DNA from: Clostridiales bacterium
Lineage (GTDB): Bacteria > Bacillota_B > Dehalobacteriia > UBA4068
DNA: 7,406 bases
Assembly (NCBI GenBank): GCA_009782975.1
Contig: WRIA01000021.1
Span: 1-7,406 of the forward strand
Direction: 5' to 3'
Below are positions 1 through 6,756 of this stretch, one piece after another (position 1 is the stretch's first letter; each line of letters starts with the position of its first letter). Below the pieces are notes generated by a model that worked only from the letters and a program-made list of their open reading frames with translations, was not told the origin of the DNA and ran no database searches. Position numbers and translations under genes: made by a program.

Positions 1-18
1 CAAAGAGGCGGGGGGTGA
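1..18 (+). CDS. 3' end of an upstream gene (frame 1 reading, uncertain)
   Basis: In frame 1 the window opens with five sense codons (Gln-Arg-Gly-Gly-Gly) and a TGA at 16-18. That stop overlaps the GTG start of ybeY at 15-17 as GTGA, the same 4-nt coupling seen at era/recO and glyQ/glyS. In Bacillota the gene before ybeY is often the HD-domain phosphohydrolase pgpH or phoH, but five codons cannot identify it. A competing reading exists: frame 2 is open from base 2 to a TAA at 116-118, which would be a hydrophilic Gly/Ala/Pro/Asn-rich tail overlapping ybeY by about 100 nt. I prefer frame 1 because short overlaps are much commoner. Confidence 0.3.
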   Translation, partial: QRGGG

Positions 19-500
19 TACGGTTGCGCCTATACCTGACTATGACCCGTCAAAACTTGACGCGGGAGGAAATGCCGCCCAAGGCCTTGCTGCTAAAAAC
101 AGCCCGCCGAACAATTAAAACTGCCGCCCGCTGGCAACTGCCGCAATATATGGAGCTTTCGCTGCTGCTTACCGACGACGAGGGGATACGCGCACTAAAC
201 AACGCCTACCGTGGGCAGGATAAGCCCACCGATGTTTTGTCCTTTCCGCTGTGGGAGGAACAACCGCCGGCTTTGGCGGGCGGCGGCGCTTTGCCCTTGG
301 GCGACATAGTGATCTCCTTGACGCGCGCCGCCGTACAGGGCAAGGAGCTAGGCCACAGCACCCTGCGGGAAGCTGTGTTTTTATTCGTGCATGGCCTGCT
401 GCACCTGCTGGGCTATGATCACGAACTAAGCGCGGCGGCGGCGCGGCGCATGTTTGCCCTGCAAAAACAAATTATGGCGCAACTGGACGCGGAGGTTTGA
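15..500 (+). CDS. ybeY: YbeY endoribonuclease, 16S rRNA maturation factor
   Basis: YbeY (UPF0054) is a cytoplasmic zinc-dependent endoribonuclease needed for 16S rRNA 3'-end maturation and 70S ribosome quality control. The protein has 161 residues, close to the family's usual 150-160. The family signature HGLLHLLGYDH lies at residues 126-136, with the three zinc ligands H126, H130 and H136. The conserved YRGQDKPTDVLSFP (65-78), including the functionally important Arg66, and LGDIVIS (95-101) are also present. The GTG start at 15 is chosen because residues 2-12 supply the first beta strand that family members have before helix 1, and AGAGG at 4-8 is a reasonable ribosome binding site. The frame is also open upstream of 15, so a start outside the window is possible. 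An internal ATG at 72 would lose the first strand, and its GGAGG (65-69) is too close. A Pro/Ala/Gly-rich loop (84-94) lies between the two conserved blocks. DUF3048 starts 4 nt after the stop. Confidence 0.95.
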   Translation: MIRLRLYLTMTRQNLTREEMPPKALLLKTARRTIKTAARWQLPQYMELSLLLTDDEGIRALNNAYRGQDKPTDVLSFPLWEEQPPALAGGGALPLGDIVISLTRAAVQGKELGHSTLREAVFLFVHGLLHLLGYDHELSAAAARRMFALQKQIMAQLDAEV

Positions 501-504
501 GACT

Positions 505-1653
505 ATGAGGACGATCATAAAGCAGACAGACCTGTTAAAATGGATAGCGGCGCATAAGCGGCTATTGATGTTGGCGGCCTTGTTACTGCTTGCATTATCA
601 GTAGCGCTTTATGCCTTCCATGCAGGGGATAACGCGCCGCCGCCGGAACAAGAACCGCCGGAACGAGAAGCTCCCGTTCCCATCCCCGAACCGGAATCGG
701 AGCCTGAACCGGAGCCGGTACTTAACCCCCTGACCCATATGCCGGTGGCCGATGAAGCGGCTTTGGAGCGGCGTGCCGTGATAGTAAGCATAGATAATCA
801 TAAGCCGGCCCGGCCTCAAGCCGGTATCAGCACCGCCGATATCATGTACGAGGTCCCGGCGGAAGGCGGTATCAGCCGACTGCTGGCCCTATTTTTTGTA
901 GATGCCCCGGAGCTTATAGGCCCGGTACGCAGCGCCCGCCCCTATATGGTGGATATAGCAAGAGAATGGCAGGGGCTGTTCGTACATTGCGGAGGCAGCG
1001 CCGACGCTCTGCGTTATCTGGCTAAGGGCGAGGTAAACTGGCTTAACGAGATGTCCAGCAGCAAATATTTCTGGCGGGATAAAAAACGTTCTATGCCCCA
1101 TAATTTGTTCACCGCCAGCGAAAATATCTACAGCTTTTTGGAGTATAAGGGCTGGAAAACGGTGGAGACGCCTCGCGCCCTGCGCTTTTACTCGGAGGAG
1201 GAAGGCCCGCCCTTAGACGCTGCTAAAGCCGATATCCTTCACATAAATTATCCCGACAGAGGCAATAAAAACAGCTATATCTATGACCCGGAAAGTTTTC
1301 TGTACGCCCGCAGCATCGGCGACGATCCTCATATAGACATCAATACGGAAGGCCAGGTGCAAGCGGCCAATATACTGGTGCAGCAGATAAAATCCAAGGT
1401 GCTGGACAGCGAGGGGCGGCTGGAGATCAATCTGGTGGGCGAGGGCGGGGCCATGCTTTTTACCCGCGGCACGGTGCAGGAAGGGAATTGGATGCGCGCT
1501 TCGCTGGATTCTCCCACCTATTTTAGGGGCGAGGACGGCCTTGAGTGGTGTCTTGCCCCGGGCCAGACCTGGATCCATCTTTGTGACGGCACCACTAAGG
1601 TGTTGTACGAGGATTCAACAGCTGAAGAAGAAGAAGATGATGAACAATTATAA
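505..1653 (+). CDS. Membrane-anchored DUF3048 (YerB-like) protein
   Basis: This 382-residue protein belongs to the DUF3048 family (B. subtilis YerB), whose function is not established. Family blocks are clear: NPLTHMPV (74-81), SIDNHKPARPQ (95-105), YEVPAEGGISRLLA (115-128), IGPVRSARPY (138-147), then SMPHNLFTAS and a C-terminal GQTWIHL segment. Residues 1-19 are basic and residues 20-38 form one hydrophobic helix. An acidic Pro-Glu linker follows (about 45-72), so the domain should sit outside the membrane. YerB is a lipoprotein, but no lipobox cysteine follows the helix here, so this looks like a signal anchor. The C-terminus is very acidic (Glu/Asp run encoded by GAA/GAT repeats near 1624-1644). 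The start at 505 has GGAGG at 491-495 with 9-nt spacing. An in-frame ATG at 454 lies inside ybeY and would put 17 charged, non-signal residues in front. It is probably co-transcribed with ybeY. The intervening dgkA/cdd genes found in some relatives are absent. Confidence 0.88.
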   Translation: MRTIIKQTDLLKWIAAHKRLLMLAALLLLALSVALYAFHAGDNAPPPEQEPPEREAPVPIPEPESEPEPEPVLNPLTHMPVADEAALERRAVIVSIDNHKPARPQAGISTADIMYEVPAEGGISRLLALFFVDAPELIGPVRSARPYMVDIAREWQGLFVHCGGSADALRYLAKGEVNWLNEMSSSKYFWRDKKRSMPHNLFTASENIYSFLEYKGWKTVETPRALRFYSEEEGPPLDAAKADILHINYPDRGNKNSYIYDPESFLYARSIGDDPHIDINTEGQVQAANILVQQIKSKVLDSEGRLEINLVGEGGAMLFTRGTVQEGNWMRASLDSPTYFRGEDGLEWCLAPGQTWIHLCDGTTKVLYEDSTAEEEEDDEQL

Positions 1654-1687
1654 ATATAAAAGTATAAATTACTGCGAAAAATCATCC

Positions 1688-1714
1688 GTGACACCGTATA
1701 TAGTGTCATATAAG
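1688..1714 (+). promoter_or_regulatory. Weak candidate promoter for era-recO
   Basis: GTGACA (1688-1693, five of six matches to TTGACA) is followed by TATAAG (1709-1714, five of six matches to TATAAT). The 15-nt spacer is shorter than the optimum. Both boxes fall inside the tandem palindromes, so a protein bound there would block such a promoter. An alternative is the TATAAA hexamers at 1649, 1655 and 1663, none of which has a good -35. era could also be read through from ybeY and DUF3048, since no terminator is visible between them. Confidence 0.25.
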
Positions 1715-1732
1715 CACCGTATATGGTGTCAC
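1688..1732. repeat. Tandem near-palindromes before era (operator-like)
   Basis: A 17-nt unit occurs twice, as CACCGTATATAGTGTCA at 1692-1708 and CACCGTATATGGTGTCA at 1715-1731. The copies differ at one base and are offset by 23 nt. Each copy sits in an imperfect palindrome: TGACAC (1689-1694) mirrors GTGTCA (1703-1708), and CACC (1715-1718) mirrors GGTG (1725-1728). The whole block can also fold as one hairpin: 1688-1706 pairs with 1714-1732, with 18 pairs including three G-U, one A-C mismatch and a 7-nt loop. No T-run follows on the + strand, so it does not look like an intrinsic terminator. The arrangement fits two sites for a dimeric regulator, or an RNA hairpin 32 nt before the era start. 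The regulator is unknown. Confidence 0.7.
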
Positions 1733-1764
1733 TTATCCAAATAATTGGTTTTACGAGGTATCCT

Positions 1765-2697
1765 ATGCCAAAACCGCCAAACTCGTCAGCCTTTTCCAAT
1801 AACAATGCGCCTCTATTCAAGTCCGGCTTTGCCGCCCTTATCGGCCGGCCCAACGCCGGTAAATCGACACTGCTAAACCGCCTGCTTTCGGCCAAGGTGG
1901 CCATCGTTTCGGAAAAGCCGCAAACCACCCGCAACCAGGTGCGCGGTATTTTTAACGATGAGCGTATGCAGGCGGTTTTTATGGATACGCCGGGCGTACA
2001 CAAGCCCCGCCACAAGCTGGACGAGCATATGATGAGGGCTGTTACGGAAAGTGTGTTAGGCTGCGACGTGGCCTTGTTTGTGGTGGATGTCAGCGAGCCT
2101 TACGGCAAGGGAGAGCAATACATAGCGGCGCGCCTGTTACAAATAAAAGCACCGGTATTGCTGCTGCTTAATAAAATAGATTTGGTGGAAAAGACCTCTT
2201 TGTTGCCCCTGCTTGCCAAATGGCAGGAGCGCTTTTGCGCGGCGGAGATGATACCCCTTTCAGCCGCCACGGGGGAAAACTGCCAGTTGTTTCTGGATGT
2301 ACTCTATAAATATCTTCCTGAAGGCCCGCGCTATTACCCGGAAGGCGTATTGACCGACCAGCCGGAACAGCTGCTTCTGGCCGAGTTGGTTAGAGAACAG
2401 GTTTTGGCCTTTACCGGGCAGGAGATACCCCACGCGGCGGCGGTTACGATAGCGGCTATGGAGGAAAGGCCGGATAACCGCCTGTATGTGGAGGCTAATA
2501 TCTATGTAGAGCGGGAAAGCCAAAAGGGCATAGTTATAGGCAGGCAGGGCGCAATGCTTAAAAAGATAGGCACGGCCGCCCGGCAGGAGATGGAACGCTT
2601 GTTGGCCTGCCCCGTTTATCTGGAGCTGCGCGTAAGGACCAAACGGGATTGGCGCAATAACGAAAGACTGCTGAAAAGCTGGGATATCGATCTATGA
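1765..2697 (+). CDS. era: Era GTPase, 30S ribosomal subunit assembly
   Basis: Era is an essential GTPase that binds the 3' end of 16S rRNA and helps 30S subunit maturation, at the same rRNA region YbeY acts on. The protein has 310 residues. The GTPase domain shows the P-loop GRPNAGKST (27-35), the switch I threonines (54-55) in QTTRNQVRGI, DTPGV (74-78), NKID (136-139) and SAATGEN (166-172). The C-terminal KH domain carries GIVIGRQGAMLKKIG (255-269) and the conserved VRTKRDWRNNERLL (290-303). The start at 1765 is preferred because GAGGT (1755-1759) lies 5 nt upstream. An in-frame ATG at 1723 lies inside the palindromic block and has no ribosome binding site. The N-terminus has about 18 extra residues before the first GTPase strand, rich in Asn, Ser and Pro. 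The stop overlaps the recO start as ATGA, so the two are translationally coupled. Confidence 0.97.
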   Translation: MPKPPNSSAFSNNNAPLFKSGFAALIGRPNAGKSTLLNRLLSAKVAIVSEKPQTTRNQVRGIFNDERMQAVFMDTPGVHKPRHKLDEHMMRAVTESVLGCDVALFVVDVSEPYGKGEQYIAARLLQIKAPVLLLLNKIDLVEKTSLLPLLAKWQERFCAAEMIPLSAATGENCQLFLDVLYKYLPEGPRYYPEGVLTDQPEQLLLAELVREQVLAFTGQEIPHAAAVTIAAMEERPDNRLYVEANIYVERESQKGIVIGRQGAMLKKIGTAARQEMERLLACPVYLELRVRTKRDWRNNERLLKSWDIDL

Positions 2698-3446
2698 GCG
2701 AAGAAAAATATTACGATCTACAGGCTATTGTGCTGCGCAACCGTTTGTACAAGGAACACGACAAGTTGGTCAGTCTGTTTTCTTTGGAACGAGGGCGGCT
2801 TACCGCCCTGGCCAGAGGTGCCAGCCGCCCCACAGGAGGGCTGCGCGGTCTGACCCAGCCATTCACCCAAGTCAATCTATGCCTTGCCAGGGGCCGGGGT
2901 AGCCTGGATGTCATCACTCAGGGCGAGGTAGAGCGGCCTTTTATCTCCCTAAGGCAGGATTTGGACAAGATAGCCTATGCTTCCTATATGGCAGAGCTTA
3001 TTACGCTGGCCATGCCGGAGGATAAACCCAGCCGCGGCGTATTTTCGCTTTTGCTTTCCGCTTTTTTTCTGCTGGATATGGATGTAGCGCCGTCTCTGGC
3101 CTCCTGCTTTTTTGAGCTGCGCCTGCTGGACGCATTGGGCTTTGCCCCCCATCTGGATGGTTGCATGGGCTGCGGGCGCGGTATTTTGGGCGGTAGCTTT
3201 GCCCTTTCTCCGGCTAAAGGAGGCCTGCTATGCTTAAGCTGCGCCTTTGACCGGTCTGCCGCGCCGTTGAGTCCCGGCTCCATTATGACCATGCGCCATA
3301 TCCTGCGGGAGCCTTTAAGCCGCCTGCCTAAATTGAAGGTGGGCGCGGCCCGCTTGCAGGAGTTAAAGCAAGCCATAAGCCCTTATATGGATTATCATCT
3401 GGAGTATGCCCCGAAAGCCAGGGAAATATTGAAGAGCCTGTTGTGA
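2694..3446 (+). CDS. recO: RecO recombination mediator protein
   Basis: RecO works with RecR (and RecF) to load RecA onto SSB-coated single-stranded DNA in gap repair and also anneals strands. The protein has 250 residues, typical of Bacillota. The N-terminal OB fold begins YDLQAIVLRNRLYKEHDKLV (7-26), followed by SLERGRLTALARGASRP (30-46), the classic RecO opening. A helical core follows. A CxxC...CxxC zinc finger is present: C157/C160 in CMGC and C180/C183 in CLSC. The protein is therefore of the zinc-binding type. The start ATG (2694-2696) overlaps the era stop by 4 nt, so expression is coupled to era. The last codon is followed by an AT-rich gap with no obvious terminator. era-recO adjacency is common in Bacillota. 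Confidence 0.95.
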   Translation: MSEEKYYDLQAIVLRNRLYKEHDKLVSLFSLERGRLTALARGASRPTGGLRGLTQPFTQVNLCLARGRGSLDVITQGEVERPFISLRQDLDKIAYASYMAELITLAMPEDKPSRGVFSLLLSAFFLLDMDVAPSLASCFFELRLLDALGFAPHLDGCMGCGRGILGGSFALSPAKGGLLCLSCAFDRSAAPLSPGSIMTMRHILREPLSRLPKLKVGAARLQELKQAISPYMDYHLEYAPKAREILKSLL

Positions 3447-3479
3447 AATGCGTAAATATTTCAATATATGATCTATCGG

Positions 3480-3508
3480 TTGACGAAACAGCGGCGTTTT
3501 GCTAGAAT
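3480..3508 (+). promoter_or_regulatory. Sigma-A-type promoter of glyQS
   Basis: TTGACG (3480-3485, five of six matches to the -35 consensus) is separated by exactly 17 nt from TAGAAT (3503-3508, five of six matches to the -10 consensus). It is the best-spaced promoter in the window. Transcription would start near 3514-3516, giving a leader of about 100 nt before glyQ. The gap upstream of it (3447-3479) contains nothing else I can support. Confidence 0.75.
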
Positions 3509-3544
3509 TATTTTTATCCTATCTTATTGTTCCGGCATAAAAAT

Positions 3545-3619
3545 ATGGGGATCCCAAGTGCAATTATCAATGGACGTAAAGTCTTTACAGGTCAAATAAG
3601 GGGGCGGATAAAGCTATGA
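3545..3619 (+). CDS. Possible 24-codon leader ORF in the glyQS 5' UTR
   Basis: An ATG at 3545 opens a 24-codon frame ([20 protein letters not shown] then RIKL) ending in TGA at 3617-3619. This stop overlaps the glyQ ATG as ATGA, the same junction used at era/recO and glyQ/glyS. Four of the 24 codons are glycine (at 3548, 3572, 3590 and 3602), which would suit a glycine-sensing leader, but they are scattered. There is no convincing ribosome binding site before 3545, and I recognise no family. Chance is a real possibility in a frame this short. Confidence 0.2.
   Translation: MGIPSAIINGRKVFTGQIRGRIKL
3576..3588. repeat. Short palindrome GTAAAGTCTTTAC in the glyQS leader
   Basis: GTAAAGTCTTTAC is symmetric around a single central T. 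As RNA it could form a 5-bp stem with a GUC loop, extendable after a 2-nt bulge by GAC (3573-3575) pairing with GUC (3591-3593). It sits 27 nt before glyQ, just upstream of its G-rich ribosome binding region (3599-3607). It is the only notable fold I see in this leader besides the small TGGG-GAT-CCCA hairpin at 3546-3556. Its role, if any, is unknown. Confidence 0.35.
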
Positions 3620-4530
3620 ATTTTCAACAGATAATAGGGGCGCTCAACGATTTTTGGGGCAAAGCGGGCTGTATAATACTGCAACCTTATGATATGGAGA
3701 AGGGCGCCGGCACAATGAACCCGGCCACCACCCTGCGGGCCTTGGGTCCGGAGCCCTGGAACGTGGCTTATGTGGAGCCCAGCCGCCGCCCCACCGACGG
3801 TCGCTACGGCGATAACCCCAACCGCTTGCAGCATTATTATCAGTATCAGGTGCTTTTGAAGCCATCCCCCGCCGATATACAGGAGCTGTATCTTAGCTCC
3901 CTGGCGGCCCTGGGCATCAAAGCCGAGGAACATGATATCCGCTTCGTGGAGGATAACTGGGAAAGCCCCACCTTGGGCGCTTGGGGCCTGGGCTGGGAAG
4001 TATGGCTGGATGGCATGGAGATAACCCAGTTCACCTATTTTCAGCAATGCGGCGGTCTGGATTGCAAGCCGGTCAGCGGCGAGTTGACCTACGGCATAGA
4101 AAGATTGGCTATGTTCATCCAGAAGAAGGATAGCGTATTCGATATAGAATGGGTCGACGGCATAACCTACGGCGATGTGCATCATCAAAACGAGGTGGAT
4201 TATTCTCATTATAATTTTGAGATCGCCGATGTGGATATGCTGTTCAAGCTCTTCAATATGTTCGAGCGGGAAGCCGCGCGTGTTACGGAGTTAGGCTATG
4301 TGCAGCCCGCTTACGATTATTTGCTTAAATGCTCTCATACCTTCAACCTGCTGGATGCCAGGGGCGCTATCTCCGTGGCGGAGCGGCAGGGATATATTGG
4401 GCGGGTACGGCATCTGGCCCGCAACTGCGCGACGGCCTATGTGGAACAGCGCCGCAAGATGGGCTTTCCCTTATTGAAGGATATGGCTCTTAGAGAAAAG
4501 CTGGGAGTAGATATTAAGGAGGCGGAATGA
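3616..4530 (+). CDS. glyQ: Glycyl-tRNA synthetase alpha subunit
   Basis: GlyQ is the catalytic class II core of the alpha2beta2 glycyl-tRNA synthetase, which activates glycine with ATP and charges tRNA-Gly together with GlyS. The protein has 304 residues, the standard length. It opens [20 protein letters not shown] (3-22) and contains [20 protein letters not shown] (23-42). Class II motif 2 is in [17 protein letters not shown] (54-70) and motif 3 in [13 protein letters not shown] (155-167). [20 protein letters not shown] (111-130) is also diagnostic. The start follows a G-rich ribosome binding region (AGGGGG at 3599-3604, GGCGG at 3603-3607). It has its own promoter at 3480-3508. In many Bacillota glyQS is controlled by a glycine T-box, but I do not see one here. 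The stop overlaps the glyS start. Confidence 0.98.
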   Translation: MNFQQIIGALNDFWGKAGCIILQPYDMEKGAGTMNPATTLRALGPEPWNVAYVEPSRRPTDGRYGDNPNRLQHYYQYQVLLKPSPADIQELYLSSLAALGIKAEEHDIRFVEDNWESPTLGAWGLGWEVWLDGMEITQFTYFQQCGGLDCKPVSGELTYGIERLAMFIQKKDSVFDIEWVDGITYGDVHHQNEVDYSHYNFEIADVDMLFKLFNMFEREAARVTELGYVQPAYDYLLKCSHTFNLLDARGAISVAERQGYIGRVRHLARNCATAYVEQRRKMGFPLLKDMALREKLGVDIKEAE

Positions 4531-6647
4531 TGGATAAGCGCGACCTGTTGCTGGAAATAGGCGTGGAGGAGATCCCTGCGCGTTTTCTGCCTCCGGCCAT
4601 CAGGCAGTTGAACAGTTTGGCCGCCGAAGCCCTGGCCGGGGCCGGTCTGCCCTACGATATGTTGCATATCTATGCCACGCCCCGACGCCTTACTTTGCTG
4701 GCGGAGGGTCTTGTCACCGTGCAGGCGGATAGCGTCACGGAGGCCAAAGGCCCCAGCGTGGCCGCCGCTTATGATGCCGAGGGCAACCCAAGCCGCGCTT
4801 TGCAGGGGTTTTGCAAGGGGCAGGGCGTAAGCGAGGCAGAGCTGCAACAAAAGGAAGTGGGCGGCAACCTGTATGTGTTCGCCGTAAAACAGGTAAAGGG
4901 GCAAAGCGCTGCTGCCATACTGCCCCGGTTGCTTACGGATATCATACATAAAATATATTTTCCCAAACCCATGCGCTGGGGTTACGAGGAAATGCGTTTC
5001 GCCCGGCCCATACATTGGCTGGTAGCGCTCCTGGGTGAGGATGTGCTTCCCTTAAGCCTGGCCGGTATAGAAGCGGATCGTTTTACCCGCGGCCACCGTA
5101 CACTGGGTTCGCAGCAAATAAAGGTAAGCCGGCCCGGCCACTATCTGCAACTGTTGCGCGAAAACTATGTTATCTGCGACCAGCAAGAGCGCCGCGATAT
5201 GGTGTGGCGGCAGATATTGGAGGTAGCCGCGTCCTTAAACGGGCAGGTAAGGGAGGATGAAGAACTTCTGGAGGAGGTAGTTTTCCTGCTGGAATATCCC
5301 ACCGCTTTGGCCGGCTCCTTCGAGGAAAAATACCTTGATTTGCCCGCGGAGCTTATAATCACGCCCATGCGGGAGCATCAGCGATATTTCCCCGTATATA
5401 AAAAGGATGGCGGGCTTCTAAACAAATTCATCACCGTGCGCAACGGCGACAGCCGCTTTTTGGATGTGGTGGCCGCTGGTAACGAAAAGGTCATACGTCC
5501 GCGCCTGGCCGACGCGGCCTTCTTCTGGCAGGAGGATCTGCGCCGGCCCCTGGAACATCTGGCCGGGCGCTTGCGGGAAATAGTATTTCACGAAAAGCTG
5601 GGCGATATGGAGCAAAAGACCAGGCGCCTAATGGAGCTTTCCCTCTATATAGGCGGCTTGCTGGGCTACAGCCCGCAGGAGCTGAAACAAACGGAGCGGG
5701 CGGCTTATCTATGTAAGGCCGATCTGCTTTCCCATGCCGTTTACGAGTTCCCGGAGCTACAGGGGGTAATGGGAGAATACTATGCCCAAGCCGCCGGGGA
5801 GGATGAAGCTGTGGCTAAGGCCATACGGGAGCATTATCTGCCGCGCTTTGCCGGGGACGATGTTCCTCTTAGCCGCCCCGGAATAGCTGTGGCCCTGGCC
5901 GACAGGATAGATTCCCTGGCCGGGTTCTTTGCCGCGGGTCTTATACCCAGCGGTTCTCAGGATCCTTATGCCCTGCGCCGCGCCGCCGCCGGTTGTGTGC
6001 AGATCGTGGCCAGGCACGGCCTGTTTTTGCCCGGACGGGAGCTGACACAAAAAGCGTTCGATCTACTTAGACCCCATATGACAGAGTCTACCGATGTGGA
6101 TCTAATGGAAAAAATAGGGCAACTGCTGGCCTTTTTGTGCCAGCGCATAGCCACCGCTTTAAGCGAGGAAGGCCTGCCTTACGACGTGATACAGGCTATG
6201 GAGAATCAGCGCGGCGGCAATATATGGGAAACCATGCTTAAAGCCCGCGCCCTGCACGAATACCGCGGCTTGCCCGGCTTCGGAATACTGCTTACCGGCT
6301 TTACCCGCGCGGCCAATCTGCTGCGTTCCGCCGCACAAAAGGGGGATATCGAGGGCGCAGACGCTTTGCCCGCCCCCAAGGAGGAACTTCTGCAAGACGC
6401 CGCCGAAAAGCAATTGTATGAGTATATAAAGGAAATCCGGGGCCTGGTAAACGATGACCTGCGCGAGCGCTTTTACAAAAAAGCCCTGGAACATCTGGCA
6501 GGATTATCCGGCTATATCGACGCTTTCTTCGCAGCTGTTATGGTCATGGATCAAAATCGTGAAATCCGCCATAACCGGCTGGCTCTGCTTAAGCAGATCG
6601 TGGCCTTAGGGGAGGAAATGGGCGATCTCTCCAAGATAAACGCATAA
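4527..6647 (+). CDS. glyS: Glycyl-tRNA synthetase beta subunit
   Basis: GlyS is the tRNA-recognising beta subunit that completes the alpha2beta2 enzyme with GlyQ. The protein has 706 residues, slightly longer than the E. coli protein (689). It begins with the family motif [19 protein letters not shown] (7-25). Other conserved blocks are KPMRWG (147-152), [13 protein letters not shown] (158-170), [13 protein letters not shown] (278-290), [20 protein letters not shown] (396-415) in the HD-like core, and [14 protein letters not shown] (474-487). A C-terminal DALR-type anticodon-binding region ends in [20 protein letters not shown] (667-686). Two adjacent ATGs (4527 and 4530) are possible starts. 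The first overlaps the glyQ stop as ATGA. The second has the better spacing (7 nt) from AAGGAGG at 4516-4522, so the true protein may be 705 residues. The final codons overlap the first copy of a 10-mer repeat (6640-6649). No terminator is visible downstream. Confidence 0.97.
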   Translation: MMDKRDLLLEIGVEEIPARFLPPAIRQLNSLAAEALAGAGLPYDMLHIYATPRRLTLLAEGLVTVQADSVTEAKGPSVAAAYDAEGNPSRALQGFCKGQGVSEAELQQKEVGGNLYVFAVKQVKGQSAAAILPRLLTDIIHKIYFPKPMRWGYEEMRFARPIHWLVALLGEDVLPLSLAGIEADRFTRGHRTLGSQQIKVSRPGHYLQLLRENYVICDQQERRDMVWRQILEVAASLNGQVREDEELLEEVVFLLEYPTALAGSFEEKYLDLPAELIITPMREHQRYFPVYKKDGGLLNKFITVRNGDSRFLDVVAAGNEKVIRPRLADAAFFWQEDLRRPLEHLAGRLREIVFHEKLGDMEQKTRRLMELSLYIGGLLGYSPQELKQTERAAYLCKADLLSHAVYEFPELQGVMGEYYAQAAGEDEAVAKAIREHYLPRFAGDDVPLSRPGIAVALADRIDSLAGFFAAGLIPSGSQDPYALRRAAAGCVQIVARHGLFLPGRELTQKAFDLLRPHMTESTDVDLMEKIGQLLAFLCQRIATALSEEGLPYDVIQAMENQRGGNIWETMLKARALHEYRGLPGFGILLTGFTRAANLLRSAAQKGDIEGADALPAPKEELLQDAAEKQLYEYIKEIRGLVNDDLRERFYKKALEHLAGLSGYIDAFFAAVMVMDQNREIRHNRLALLKQIVALGEEMGDLSKINA

Positions 6648-6649
6648 TT
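6640..6649 (+). repeat. First of three ACGCATAATT 10-mers
   Basis: ACGCATAATT occurs here across the glyS stop codon, again in the same orientation at 6682-6691, and inverted (AATTATGCGT) at 6781-6790. The second copy starts inside the candidate ppdK -35 box, whose last three bases it shares. The copies at 6682 and 6781 are the cores of the long inverted repeat described at 6675-6797. This copy uses coding sequence for its first half, so it may be fortuitous. Confidence 0.6.
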
Positions 6650-6678
6650 TTATAAAACAACTGTAGAATTATTTATAT

Positions 6679-6707
6679 ATGACGCATAATTGGATAACAG
6701 GTATAAT
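6679..6707 (+). promoter_or_regulatory. Candidate promoter of ppdK
   Basis: A perfect -10 box TATAAT (6702-6707) lies 17 nt after ATGACG (6679-6684), which matches four of six bases of the -35 consensus. The start point would be near 6713-6715, leaving a leader of about 134 nt. The -35 box falls in the left arm of the long inverted repeat and its last three bases are the start of an ACGCATAATT copy. The tandem palindrome begins right after the predicted start point. Both positions are where a regulator could interfere with RNA polymerase. Confidence 0.6.
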
Positions 6708-6716
6708 ATTTAACTT

Positions 6717-6756
6717 CCTAAATAAAATGTTTAGATATCTAAATAAAATATTTAGG
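6717..6756. repeat. Tandem 17-mers forming a 40-nt palindrome before ppdK
   Basis: CTAAATAAAATGTTTAG (6718-6734) is repeated as CTAAATAAAATATTTAG (6739-6755), with one base different and a 21-nt offset. Each copy has inverted ends (CTAAA with TTTAG). Together they make a 40-nt palindrome centred on GATATC: eight outer base pairs, three A-A mismatches, then nine inner positions of which one is a G-T. The inner 14 bp (6730-6743) are perfectly symmetric. The 21-nt offset is about two helical turns, so both copies would face the same side of DNA. As RNA it would form a weak AT-rich hairpin near the 5' end of the ppdK transcript. No T-tract follows, so it is not an obvious terminator for glyS. Confidence 0.7.

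Noticed and set aside
454..504. In-frame ATG at 454 as the DUF3048 start.
   Set aside because: It overlaps ybeY and puts 17 charged residues before a good signal-anchor start at 505 that has its own GGAGG.
681..720. Pro-Glu codon repeats in DUF3048 as a DNA repeat element.
   Set aside because: They encode a typical flexible acidic linker between the membrane helix and the domain, and need no separate explanation.
1688..1740. Hairpin 1688-1732 as an intrinsic terminator of the ybeY-DUF3048 transcript.
   Set aside because: The + strand sequence after the stem has no T-run. On the - strand a TTTTT lies several bases away from the stem, but no gene reads into it.
1723..1764. In-frame ATG at 1723 as the era start, adding 14 residues.
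   Set aside because: It lies inside the palindromic repeat without a ribosome binding site, whereas the ATG at 1765 has GAGGT 5 nt upstream, and homologues do not need the extension.
3444..3463. TGAAAT/ATTTCA inverted repeat at the recO stop as a terminator.
   Set aside because: It has only six AT-rich pairs, an 8-nt loop and no following T-run.
3448..3471. Seven-codon ORF directly after recO (MRKYFNI).
   Set aside because: It is too short to judge, lacks a ribosome binding site, and lies upstream of the glyQS promoter.
3548..3555. GGGATCCC palindrome (TGGG-GAT-CCCA hairpin).
   Set aside because: It is a very short symmetric site with no supporting context, and such 8-mers are expected by chance.
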